Shown: positions 56,362 to 64,000 of the stretch, one piece after another | Numbering within the stretch: the first letter of the stretch is position 1 | Layout: every line of letters starts with the position of its first letter | Assembly (NCBI GenBank): GCA_014192625.1 | Contig: BJHM01000009.1 | Coordinates: 23,157-87,156, forward strand | Direction: 5' to 3' | Source: Planctomycetota bacterium | GTDB taxonomy: Bacteria; Planctomycetota; UBA1135; UBA2386 | DNA length: 64,000 bases | Translations under genes and position numbers: made by a program | The notes under the pieces: model-generated | What the model saw: only the letters and a program-made list of their open reading frames with translations | What the model was told of the DNA's origin: nothing | Databases searched by the model: none

Positions 56362-57386
56362 TTGACGTCTGTTCTAAAACGGGAAGTGCGAACTTTGGAT
56401 CTGACTTTGGATCGGACGATTGCGAGCGGCTTGCGGCCGCGCGCGAAAAACATGGGGAACTCGGTCACCACCCCGAGCGGGGCTTGCACGCGACAGCGAT
56501 CGACCGCGGTGGCAGTCATCAGTCCCTGAAATCCTGCTCGCGCCAGTGCGGTGCTGACTTGCTCGGGCTTTAGACCAAGACGCAGGTCGCCCATCACCTG
56601 ACGCATCCAGTCTGCATCGTGCGGCAACAGGTCGGAGATCACCACCACGCCACCAGGCCTTAGGATGCGATAAATCTCTGCGGCTGCGGAGGCGAAATCG
56701 GGCAAGTGATGAAACACGAGGTTGGCAAACGCCGCGTCAATGGTGCCATCCGCAATCGGCAGCGCATCCAACTCACCTCGGCGAAACTCCACCGTGCCAA
56801 AGAGCTTTTTTTTGCGCGCCGTGGCCAGCATGCGCTCGCTGTGATCGACCGCGATCACGTTGGCACCCAGCGCGGCAAACTGTGCGGACAAAAAACCCGT
56901 GCCGCAACCTAGGTCTGCAATCGCCAGCCCTTGCGGCATTGCCTGGGCCAACACCTCGGCGCGCAGCGAGCCGTGCACAAACTCCTGCCCTCTTTCCCAG
57001 CGTTCGGCGAGGCGATCATGCGTCTGCCGACTCTTCTCGCGCCGGTGCTCGAGCACCCGCTTGAGCGCAAGTTGATCGCGCTGACCTTCTGGGCCTTCGA
57101 TCCATGGCTCAACGACTGCGGCATACAGCTGCGGCGACAGCGGCGTGTGCTCAGCTGGTTCAACCAGCAGGTGAAAGCTCCAAGTGCCCTCACGCCGATC
57201 GCGCACCAAGCCTGCACGCTTTAGCAGTGCCAGGTGGTTGCTGATCCGACTCTGCTGCAGGCCGGTGACCGTCATCAACTCTTGCACCGCCAGTTCGCCG
57301 CGCGCGAGCAGGCCACACAGTCGCAACCGCGTCGGGTCGGACAGTAGCTTCAGTGCAGCAGTTAGGTTTTGCAGGGCGGAGGTCAT
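56358..57386 (-). CDS. ArsR-type regulator fused to a SAM-dependent methyltransferase
   Basis: 342 residues. Residues 1-80 are an ArsR winged helix ([50 protein letters not shown]). Residues about 145-300 are a class I methyltransferase with the SAM motif [51 protein letters not shown] and [16 protein letters not shown]. This fusion overlaps ahcY (ATGA), so the two are co-translated. A SAM/SAH-sensing repressor of the methyl cycle, like the SahR-type ArsR regulators known in proteobacteria, is the likely role, inferred from position and domains. The tail has an RSKVRSKV tandem repeat. Confidence 0.9.
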   Translation of the reverse strand: MTSALQNLTAALKLLSDPTRLRLCGLLARGELAVQELMTVTGLQQSRISNHLALLKRAGLVRDRREGTWSFHLLVEPAEHTPLSPQLYAAVVEPWIEGPEGQRDQLALKRVLEHRREKSRQTHDRLAERWERGQEFVHGSLRAEVLAQAMPQGLAIADLGCGTGFLSAQFAALGANVIAVDHSERMLATARKKKLFGTVEFRRGELDALPIADGTIDAAFANLVFHHLPDFASAAAEIYRILRPGGVVVISDLLPHDADWMRQVMGDLRLGLKPEQVSTALARAGFQGLMTATAVDRCRVQAPLGVVTEFPMFFARGRKPLAIVRSKVRSKVRTSRFRTDVK

Positions 57387-57732
57387 TTGCCAGATCTAAC
57401 TAGAGAATGGATCAATATATCAGCGGACCGTGTTATTTCGACAAACCGGTTGTCAATGGATGCGAAAAACAGTTGGCCACAGGCTTACTGGCACGACGCA
57501 AGGGCGCTATTTGCCGATCTGCGTTTGCCGAGCCACCGCTGGCACGGGACCCACACAAGCCCGCGCACAGAACCGCGAATCGGGATCCGATTCAGATGGC
57601 AAAGGCGCACCAAGGGCTGCATCTGCAAAAACCATCCTGCTAATCCTGCCCTGTGCTCCCATTAGGGCAACGCAAACCCTGCGCCGCTGCAAAGCACCGC
57701 CGCGCAACCACGCGGTGCGGTGGCCTGTGCGG
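57387..57732. promoter_or_regulatory. Upstream region of the ArsR-methyltransferase-ahcY unit
   Basis: A 346-base stretch between korB (downstream end) and the regulator. Near the start, read on the minus strand, there is a plausible promoter: TTGTCG at 57436-57441 and GATATA at 57413-57418 with a spacing near 17. An imperfect palindrome GATCAATATATC lies at 57410-57421, and an 8-bp palindrome AACCGGTT at 57444-57451. Either could be an operator for the ArsR protein. The remaining 270 bases show nothing definite. Confidence 0.4.
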
Positions 57733-58743
57733 TTACTTCACTTCCCAGATCTCGCCCTGGTGCAGCAGTTCGTGCAGCGTGGTCTGCTTCTTTGCCTTCG
57801 CGGCGGCCACTTGCGCCTGCACGCCGGACTCAAAGTTGGGCTTGTCGCGGCGACGGAACACACCGATCGGCACCGGAAACTCGGACTCACTCATCGTTGC
57901 CAGCGCCATCGCGGGAGCCGGCGTCTCCGCAGTCTCGTCCCAGATGAACGCCTTGCCGAGATCCGCACCGGTGACGATGTATGGCTGGAAGGACGCATCA
58001 AAGGCGATGCCCTTGCCCTTATCCGCACCAAACAGCAACGGCTTGCCATGCTCCAATTGCAAAACGCGCTCCTCGCGCGTGTCCTTCTCAGTGACGGTCT
58101 TGTAGGCCCCGTCATTGAAGATGTTGCAGTTCTGATAGATCTCGCAGAGGGCGGTACCGGTGTGCGCCGAAGCCTTGCAGACCAACTCTTCGAGGTGCGA
58201 CAGGAAGATATCAACGCTGCGCCCCACAAACGTGGCGCCTGCGCCGAGTGCCAGCGCAATCGGACTGAACGGGTAATCGACCGAGCCCATCGGCGAGCTC
58301 TTTGTCACCTTGCCTTGCTCGCTGGTCGGCGAATATTGGCCCTTGGTCAGTCCGTAGATGCGGTTGTTGAACATCAGGATCTTCAGCCCGACGTTGCGCC
58401 GCATCGTGTGGATGAAGTGATTGCCACCGATCGACATCGCATCGCCGTCGCCTGTCACAACCCACACATCAAGTGCCGGGTTGCTGACCTTCACACCGGT
58501 GGCCACTGCGGGCGCACGACCGTGAATCGTGTGGAAGCCGTAAGTCTCCATGTAGTACGGAAAACGCGAACTGCAGCCGATGCCGCTCACGATCACCGTC
58601 TCGTGCAGCTTCTTCTGCAGCTTCGTAAACGCGTTGATGACGGCGTTCAGGATTGCGTAGTCGCCGCAGCCTGGGCACCAGCGAATGTCCTGATCCGACT
58701 TGTAATCCTTCTTCAGCAGAACGGGTTGTTCGGTCGTGCTCAT
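57733..58743 (-). CDS. korB: 2-oxoacid:ferredoxin oxidoreductase, beta subunit
   Basis: A 336-residue thiamine-pyrophosphate-binding beta subunit of a 2-oxoglutarate- or 2-oxoacid-type ferredoxin oxidoreductase. Motifs are DIRWCPGCGDYAILNAVINA, VSGIGCSSRFPYYMETYGFH, the TPP-binding VVTGDGDAMSIGGNHFIHTM and NNRIYGLTKGQYSPTS. The CPGCGDY signature, the size and the two-subunit gene arrangement with KorA-type gamma-alpha favour 2-oxoglutarate (KorAB). ATG 58743 shares one base with the korA TGA (TGATG); a GTG three bases earlier is an alternative. It would oxidise the 2-oxoacid to the acyl-CoA with reduction of ferredoxin, in place of an NAD-linked complex. Confidence 0.94.
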   Translation of the reverse strand: MSTTEQPVLLKKDYKSDQDIRWCPGCGDYAILNAVINAFTKLQKKLHETVIVSGIGCSSRFPYYMETYGFHTIHGRAPAVATGVKVSNPALDVWVVTGDGDAMSIGGNHFIHTMRRNVGLKILMFNNRIYGLTKGQYSPTSEQGKVTKSSPMGSVDYPFSPIALALGAGATFVGRSVDIFLSHLEELVCKASAHTGTALCEIYQNCNIFNDGAYKTVTEKDTREERVLQLEHGKPLLFGADKGKGIAFDASFQPYIVTGADLGKAFIWDETAETPAPAMALATMSESEFPVPIGVFRRRDKPNFESGVQAQVAAAKAKKQTTLHELLHQGEIWEVK

Positions 58744-60626
58744 CACTTGCCTCCCTTCAGGCGCGTCATGGCGTTGTTGAGATAATCGAGGACTTCCTGA
58801 CTCTTGAATGGCTGGCCATCCACCTTGCTGTAGCTATCCACGTCGACCAGATACTTTGCCCGGATCATCGAGCACAACTGGCCCTTGTTGAGTTCGGGCA
58901 GGATCACGCGCTTATATTGCTTGAGCAGATTGCCGAGGTTGCGCGGCAAAGGGTTGAGCCAGCGCAGGAAGCAAGCACTCACCTTGTGACCTTGCTCCTG
59001 CATCTGCAACACGGCACTCGTGATCGCGCCGCGTGTGCTACCCCAGCCGAGCACCAGAATGTCACCGCTGTCTGGGCCAAACGTGGTGGCCTCGCCGACC
59101 GCATCGGCGATGTTGGCGATCTTCTTCGCGCGCGTGTCAACCATGTGTTGATGGTTCGCCGGCTCGTAGCTGATGTTGCCCGTGAGGTCCGCCTTTTCGA
59201 GGCCACCAATGCGGTGCGTCAAACCCTTGGTGCCAGGCTTCGCCCACACTCGCGCGAGCGTCTTTTGATCACGCGCATACGGCATAAACTTTTCGCCCGA
59301 AGTTTGCTCCGGCGCAAACTTCACGCCGATCTTCGGCAGTTGTTCGATATCAGGCAACAGCCACGGCTCACTGCCGTTGGCGATGTAGCCGTCGCTCAGC
59401 ACGATTACCGGCGTCATAAACTGCAGCGCGATACGAACCGCTTCGAAGCCGCATTCAAACGCATCGCCCGGAGTAGATGGCGCCAAGATCGCAACTGGGC
59501 TCTCGCCGTTGCGCCCGTGCATTGCCTGCAGCAAGTCCGCCTGCTGGGTCTTGGTCGGCATCCCGGTGCTTGGCCCGGCACGCTGCACGTTGATGACGAC
59601 GAGCGGCAGTTCGGCCATCACCGCAAGGCCAATCGCTTCCGCCTTCAATGCAAGGCCAGGGCCTGAGGTCGAAGTGAGACCGATCGAGCCGGAGTAACTT
59701 GCACCGATCGCCGAGCACACGGCAGCGATCTCATCCTCTGCCTGAAACGTGACGACATTCAGATTTTTGTAGGTGCTGAGCTGGTGCAGGATGTCGCTCG
59801 CCGGCGTGATTGGATAACTGCCGAGAAACATCTGCAGGCCCGACTGTTGCCCAGCGGCAACGAGTCCAAGGCACAGGGCTTGGTTGCCCATGATGTTGCG
59901 GTAGGTGCCGGGCTTCAGCTTTGCCGGCGCTACGCGATACGCAGTCTGGAAGACTTCGGTGACCTCCGCGTAGAGGTAGCCCGCCTTCATCGCCATCAAG
60001 TTGGCCTCGACGATGTCGCCCTTCTTCGCAAACTTCTGCTGGATCGACTTGATCGTCGGCTCCATGTCGCGATGGAACATCCAGTAGAGGATGCCGAGCG
60101 CATACATGTTCTTGCAGCGCTCTTTGCCGCGCGCGTCGAGCGTCGAGGTGGCCAACGCTTCTTTGGTGCGCGCCGCCAGATCCACCTCGATTACGCGCCA
60201 GCCCGACAACGTCCCGTCCGTGCGCGGGTCCTTCTCGTACTTCGCCTTCTTTAGGTCGAGGGCCGAAAAGGAACCAGTGTTGAGGATCAGGACACCGTCC
60301 TTGCTCAGTTCCTGAATGTGCGCTTTGAGCGCGGCAGGATTCATCGCCACCAGCACGTCCGGCGAGTCGCCCGGCGTGTGGATGTCGAAGCTGCTAAACC
60401 GCAGCTGAAATGCCGAAACGCCCGGCAGCGTGCCGGCAGGGGCGCGGATCTCTGCCGGAAAATCGGGGAACGTGGCGATGTCGTTGCCCATCAGCGCGGT
60501 GGTGCGCGTGAACTGATCACCCGTGAGCTGCATGCCATCGCCGGAGTCGCCAGCGAAGCGGATAACAACTTGATCGATGTCCTTGATCGGCTTTACGGCC
60601 GCAGGACTATTCGGTGCGTTTTGCAT
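58743..60626 (-). CDS. korA: 2-oxoacid:ferredoxin oxidoreductase, alpha subunit (gamma-alpha fusion)
   Basis: A 627-residue fusion of the gamma domain (about 1-200: DQVVIRFAGDSGDGMQLTGD, FPDFPAEIRAPAGTLPGVSA, GDSPDVLVAMNPAALKAHIQ) with the alpha domain (FLGSYPITPASDILHQLSTY, FQAEDEIAAVCSAIGASYSG, GLTSTSGPGLALKAEAIGLA, VVINVQRAGPSTGMPTKTQQ). This is the usual layout for KorA-type enzymes. It forms the heteromer with KorB, with the substrate loop in the alpha domain and CoA binding by the gamma part. korA is first in the pair; the divergent secreted carbonic-anhydrase-like gene starts 143 bases away. Confidence 0.94.
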   Translation of the reverse strand: MQNAPNSPAAVKPIKDIDQVVIRFAGDSGDGMQLTGDQFTRTTALMGNDIATFPDFPAEIRAPAGTLPGVSAFQLRFSSFDIHTPGDSPDVLVAMNPAALKAHIQELSKDGVLILNTGSFSALDLKKAKYEKDPRTDGTLSGWRVIEVDLAARTKEALATSTLDARGKERCKNMYALGILYWMFHRDMEPTIKSIQQKFAKKGDIVEANLMAMKAGYLYAEVTEVFQTAYRVAPAKLKPGTYRNIMGNQALCLGLVAAGQQSGLQMFLGSYPITPASDILHQLSTYKNLNVVTFQAEDEIAAVCSAIGASYSGSIGLTSTSGPGLALKAEAIGLAVMAELPLVVINVQRAGPSTGMPTKTQQADLLQAMHGRNGESPVAILAPSTPGDAFECGFEAVRIALQFMTPVIVLSDGYIANGSEPWLLPDIEQLPKIGVKFAPEQTSGEKFMPYARDQKTLARVWAKPGTKGLTHRIGGLEKADLTGNISYEPANHQHMVDTRAKKIANIADAVGEATTFGPDSGDILVLGWGSTRGAITSAVLQMQEQGHKVSACFLRWLNPLPRNLGNLLKQYKRVILPELNKGQLCSMIRAKYLVDVDSYSKVDGQPFKSQEVLDYLNNAMTRLKGGK

Positions 60627-60769
60627 CGTTCAGAGTGGGATTTGGCGCTGCCTACCTAGCAACGCGGCGGAGCACTATAGAAGGAATGCTGCCATCCGCC
60701 ACCGCAAGAGTGGGCGAACTCAACGATCTAAAATCCAGTCGGGCAGGATGCACCGTCGAAGTTCTCCCC

Positions 60770-61480
60770 ATGCGCATCACCTGCCTGCTGCCGTGCTTAT
60801 TGTTCTCCGCCTGGTTGACGGCCCAACATGGGACCCCGCCACAGCAGCCAAAGCACGAGGCGGCACCGTTGGTGCATGCGCCGCACCCCTTCCTGCCGCC
60901 AGCCGCCGCACTCGAATGCCTGCGCGCCGGCCTAGTGCTTTATGCGGCGGCGAGCATGAAAGGCCAATCCCCACCGCCACCCTCAGAACGGCCGGGTGGG
61001 GCTGGCCGTTACGTGGCGGCGGTCGTTTGCTGCGCCGACGCAGACCTCGATTTGTCCGGCATGTTCGGGCTAGCACAGAAGGACCTGCTGGTGATTCGCG
61101 TGCCCGGCCCGTTCCTTAGTTTGGAGATCACGGCGTTGCTCGAACAGGCCGTTTTGCGGGAACGACTGTCACTGTGCGTCGTGCTCAGCCACGCAGACTG
61201 CGCGTGCCTGTCCGCCGAAGCCACTCAAAGTCCGGCCGGCCAAGCACTCAAAAGCCGCATCGAGGCAGCGCGCGCACTGGCAACCGAGCGACACCTTGCC
61301 CTGCCTGCGGCGATCGCCGGCAACGAGCGCGATCAGTTGATTTGGTCGTCGCCGCCCATCAGCGCCGCCATCAAGGAGGGCCGGTTTCGAATCGTGCCCG
61401 CGACGTTTTTCGCACCAACGAAGACCGTGCTCATGCACCTGTCACGCAAAGAAGAAATGCCGATCGCGCCAGTGAAGTAG
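60770..61480 (+). CDS. Exported beta-carbonic-anhydrase-like protein
   Basis: 236 residues from ATG 60770, with a signal peptide (MRITCLLPCLLFSAWLTAQ). The fold follows the beta-carbonic anhydrase pattern: Cys88 in VVCCADADLDLSGMFGL, LLVIRVPGPFLSLEITALLE, and His141/Cys144 in VVLSHADCACLSA, with the zinc-ligand spacing (Cys, then 53 residues to His, 3 to Cys) close to real enzymes. But the catalytic Asp-Arg pair (CxDxR) reads CADAD, so the Arg is lost, and VIRNAGN reads VIRVPGP. It may still bind zinc but not hydrate CO2 efficiently. The longer frame to 60614 has no export signal. Confidence 0.75.
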   Translation: MRITCLLPCLLFSAWLTAQHGTPPQQPKHEAAPLVHAPHPFLPPAAALECLRAGLVLYAAASMKGQSPPPPSERPGGAGRYVAAVVCCADADLDLSGMFGLAQKDLLVIRVPGPFLSLEITALLEQAVLRERLSLCVVLSHADCACLSAEATQSPAGQALKSRIEAARALATERHLALPAAIAGNERDQLIWSSPPISAAIKEGRFRIVPATFFAPTKTVLMHLSRKEEMPIAPVK

Positions 61481-61512
61481 CAGAACCAGTGCCCTGCTGG
61501 CAAATCTGCCGT

Positions 61513-63906
61513 TCAGCGGAACAGGCCAGCGAGCTTGCGATAGCCCGCGAGCTGGTCGCGCACCAGCAAAAGCACTTCCCTCGCCGGACGCCGCGCGAAC
61601 AACTCCAGCGCCTCTTCGACCCGCGTGGCCGCGTAGATCGCAAACTCGCCGCGCTCGACGGCCTCAACCACCACGCGATCGAGCATCAGGTCAGAAACGT
61701 TGGCGCGCGGGATCAGCACGCCTTGCCTGCCGGTGAGCTTGCGCGCCTTGCACAGGCGGTAGAAGCCTTCGATCTTCTCGTTGACCGAACCGACCGCCTG
61801 CACTTCGCCTTTTTGATTGATCGAGCCCGACACGGCCAAGCCCTGGTCGAGCGGCACGCCCGACAGCGAACTCAGCAGCGCGAGCAACTGCGCGAGCGAA
61901 GCAGAGTCACCTTCGACACCGTTGTACAACTGCTCAAAGCAGATCGTCGCCTGCATGCACAAGGGTCCATCCATGCCAAACTCGTGCAGCAGATAGCCCT
62001 CAAGGATCATCACGCCCTTGTCGTGGATTGGTCCCGACAAGTTGACCGCGCCTTCGATATTGACGAGGCCCGAACGCGAGGCGATCGCAACGCCGGAGCT
62101 GCAAGTGATGCGGCACGGGCGACCAAACTCGTGCGTGCCGGTGTCGAGCACCGTGAGCGCGTTGATCTGCCCCTCGTGATCGCCACTGGTCGACATCCGC
62201 ATGTAGCCGGTGGCGTAATCACGTTCGACCAGCTCTTGTTGCAGGTCAACGCGATGCCGTTGCAGCTGCACGGCGCGCTCCACGTGGGCCCGCCCAATGG
62301 CGCTGTCGCCCTGCTGCTCGCAAACGTGCGAGGCCTCGCGCGCGACATCGCCGAGTTCACTGTAGCGAGTGCTCAATCGATCACGGCGACCCGCAGCGCG
62401 CGCGCCAAACTCAGCAATCGCGGCGAACGCGTCAGGCAAAAGCGGCTTGAGTTTTTCCTTGTCACACAACCAGTGCAGGTAGTCCGCGTAGCGAGTGAGA
62501 TTCTCCTTGTTGACGGCGATCGAGGTATCGAACTCAGCATGCACCTTGAAGACCTGCGGAAACTGAACATCTTGACCAGCCAGCGTCTCGTAGACACCCG
62601 GCTCGCCGATCAGCACGACCTTTACATCAAACGGGATCGCATCGGGCTGCAACGTGCCACCCTGCATCCCCGACATCGGATCGGTTTCGCGCACTTCGAG
62701 TTTGCCAGTCTGCAGCGCGCGCTTTAGCTGCGGCCAAACCGCGGTCTCGCTCAGCACGTCCATGCAGCGCAACACCAGATAGCCGCCGTCCGCACGCAAC
62801 AGGGAACCTGGATTCACCTGCGACGGCCCGGGCGACTGACCTTCGCGCAGCGGCAAAATCGTGCCAAACAAGTTGGCGTGCGTCGGGTTGGTCTCCACTA
62901 CCACCGGGCACGCATCGCTGATCGACGTTTTGATGATCTGCACCGCAAACTCAAGGGAGCGCGGGTCGGCGATCGTCGGCAAACCGCGTTCGCTCTTTGG
63001 CATCTGCGGCTCCTTGTCGAGGTCCTCGGCGAGATCGACGAAGCCACGCAAGTCACGCTCAATGCGCTCGCCAGCCTGGTCGAGCCAGTCGGCAACCTCG
63101 CGCTCGGGCCAGCGCGTGCGGAACTCCTTGGTGTGCGTCATCAGCACTTTCCAAGCAAGCCGCATATCCATCTCGCGCAAGTCGGTCTCGAGCCGGCGTC
63201 GCTCCTGCCGAACGCGATCGCTGACTTCTTCCAATCGCTCCAAAAGCTGCTCGCGTTGCGTCAACAGCCCCACGCTTACGCGCTCCTCGACCTTGCCCTC
63301 GATCACGAGCGCGCTCAAGGCGTCGACCGTGATCGGCTCGCCATCGAAGACCGGATAGATGTCTGAGGTGCTGGCGCCGTTTTGCGATTGGAAGCGCACC
63401 AACGCGCAGCCGAGTTTATGCGATTGCCGTTGCAACGCATCCATGATGCGACGCTCGCGCGCCTCGCTGGAGCGGCTCACGACGCGGCGCGACATGCGGT
63501 GCGGCCGACTGTGCAGCGCGGCTTGCAATGCACCGCGCAGAGCCTGGCCGAGATCTTCCAGTTCGTCGCGGAATGCAGGCGCTTTGCCAACGGGCAATGA
63601 AATCAGCAGCGGCCGATTGGGTTCACGGAAGTTGTGCACGAGCACGCGATCGGGCGTGCGACGACACAAAGGCTGGATGTCGCGCAACAAGAACTCAACG
63701 ATCGTGAGGCGGCCCGATCCAAGCAGGCCCGAAACGAAGATGTGGTAGCCCGAAGCGTGGATCGACAAGCCAGTGCGCAACGCCTGCATCGGCCGCTCCT
63801 GGCCGAGCAGGAAGGCCGCCGTCGGTGGCTTCTTGGAAGGCTGCAACGGCGGGCAGTTCCAACGCAATTCCTGCGCCTGCAGCTGCACCCTTAGCCCATC
63901 CGCCAT
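61513..63906 (-). CDS. Lon-family ATP-dependent protease (LonB/AAA_32-like)
   Basis: About 797 residues from ATG 63906; the frame also reaches a GTG at 63966, which adds 20 basic residues. The N-terminal AAA part has LLGQERPMQALRTGLSIHAS and GLLGSGRLT as the P-loop with Arg in place of the usual Lys, a long helical insertion (about 180-330), then LRADGGYLVLRCMDVLSE. The C-terminal Lon protease domain has the Ser in VEGDSASLAQLLALLSSLSG (about residue 667) and the Lys in VGSVNEKIEGFY (about 710), the correct spacing for the Ser-Lys dyad, plus GVPLDQGLAVSGSINQKGEV. No Walker-classical Lon N-domain is present. It acts in protein quality control or regulated proteolysis; the substrates are unknown. 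Confidence 0.9.
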   Translation of the reverse strand: MADGLRVQLQAQELRWNCPPLQPSKKPPTAAFLLGQERPMQALRTGLSIHASGYHIFVSGLLGSGRLTIVEFLLRDIQPLCRRTPDRVLVHNFREPNRPLLISLPVGKAPAFRDELEDLGQALRGALQAALHSRPHRMSRRVVSRSSEARERRIMDALQRQSHKLGCALVRFQSQNGASTSDIYPVFDGEPITVDALSALVIEGKVEERVSVGLLTQREQLLERLEEVSDRVRQERRRLETDLREMDMRLAWKVLMTHTKEFRTRWPEREVADWLDQAGERIERDLRGFVDLAEDLDKEPQMPKSERGLPTIADPRSLEFAVQIIKTSISDACPVVVETNPTHANLFGTILPLREGQSPGPSQVNPGSLLRADGGYLVLRCMDVLSETAVWPQLKRALQTGKLEVRETDPMSGMQGGTLQPDAIPFDVKVVLIGEPGVYETLAGQDVQFPQVFKVHAEFDTSIAVNKENLTRYADYLHWLCDKEKLKPLLPDAFAAIAEFGARAAGRRDRLSTRYSELGDVAREASHVCEQQGDSAIGRAHVERAVQLQRHRVDLQQELVERDYATGYMRMSTSGDHEGQINALTVLDTGTHEFGRPCRITCSSGVAIASRSGLVNIEGAVNLSGPIHDKGVMILEGYLLHEFGMDGPLCMQATICFEQLYNGVEGDSASLAQLLALLSSLSGVPLDQGLAVSGSINQKGEVQAVGSVNEKIEGFYRLCKARKLTGRQGVLIPRANVSDLMLDRVVVEAVERGEFAIYAATRVEEALELFARRPAREVLLLVRDQLAGYRKLAGLFR

Positions 63907-64000
63907 GCTGCCTTGCCCCGAACGCGCCTTTGCTTTGCCAGCACGGCCATGGCTGTTAAAACCCACCTCGCGGCTCTTACCGGTCCTACCCGGGGCTTGC

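Noticed and set aside
57430..59666. Large plus-strand frames opposite korA and korB
   Set aside because: These mirror the korAB codon pattern on the other strand and have no homology.

Overview
The window comes from a GC-rich, Gram-negative chromosome that most likely belongs to a planctomycete. The evidence is two separate DUF1549/DUF1553 plus DUF1501 cassettes with planctomycete-type cytochrome c domains (27.1-31.7 kb and 34.2-38.9 kb), NPCBM and VWA secreted proteins, an FHA/Ser-Thr kinase with a transmembrane segment, several groEL copies, lpxB (an outer membrane with lipid A), and secreted proteins with a C-terminal domain that I associate from memory with marine Planctomycetota (UBA1135/Saltatorellus-like lineages). 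TGA is a normal stop here. No insertion sequence, prophage, CRISPR array or tRNA was found. The only RNA gene I can support is tmRNA (ssrA, 50602-50952, tag ANTHLALAA).

Layout. 1-10 kb: an edge-truncated sugar-binding lipoprotein, a FixJ-type response regulator, and a minus-strand run NPCBM protein -> VWA protein -> deoC -> aldehyde dehydrogenase -> catalytically empty half-dehydrogenase -> deoA. Its last four genes form a deoxynucleoside catabolic unit. 10-16 kb: a chaperone block groEL1-groES-groEL2-dnaJ-grpE followed by an FmdB zinc-ribbon protein with a 12-unit minisatellite. 16-19 kb: a secreted HExxH peptidase and a lipoprotein. 19-24.6 kb: five tightly coupled genes (trpG/pabA, ABC ATPase, ABC permease, lpxB, ubiD-like). 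24.6-26.8 kb: type III glutamine synthetase. 27-39 kb: two planctomycete DUF1549/1553-DUF1501 units; the first ends in a cytochrome-LRR gene split by an in-frame TGA. 39.4-42.5 kb: pgk and gap, separated by a repeat-rich gene-free stretch. 42.5-48.6 kb: tilS, FHA kinase, DUF167, a purine-nucleoside-phosphorylase-like gene with an altered active site, and purN. 48.6-53 kb: VWA/HEAT protein, ssrA, secreted metzincin. 53-64 kb: pgi, ahcY with an overlapping ArsR-methyltransferase regulator, korAB (2-oxoacid:ferredoxin oxidoreductase), a secreted beta-carbonic-anhydrase-like protein and a Lon-family protease.

The genes are mostly core metabolism (glycolysis: pgi, gap, pgk; methyl cycle: ahcY; ferredoxin-linked oxidation: korAB; purine synthesis: purN; probable menaquinone synthesis: ubiD-like) interleaved with lineage-specific secreted proteins.

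The main things worth a second look are the TGA-split cytochrome-LRR gene, three enzyme-like proteins whose catalytic residues are missing (half-ALDH, PNP-like, carbonic-anhydrase-like), the FmdB minisatellite, a perfect 18-bp palindrome between groEL1 and groES, and a recurrent pattern of short tandem duplications at gene ends and between genes. I did not find a clear new defence or mobile system. Starts were chosen by domain boundaries, signal peptides and overlaps, and several are uncertain.
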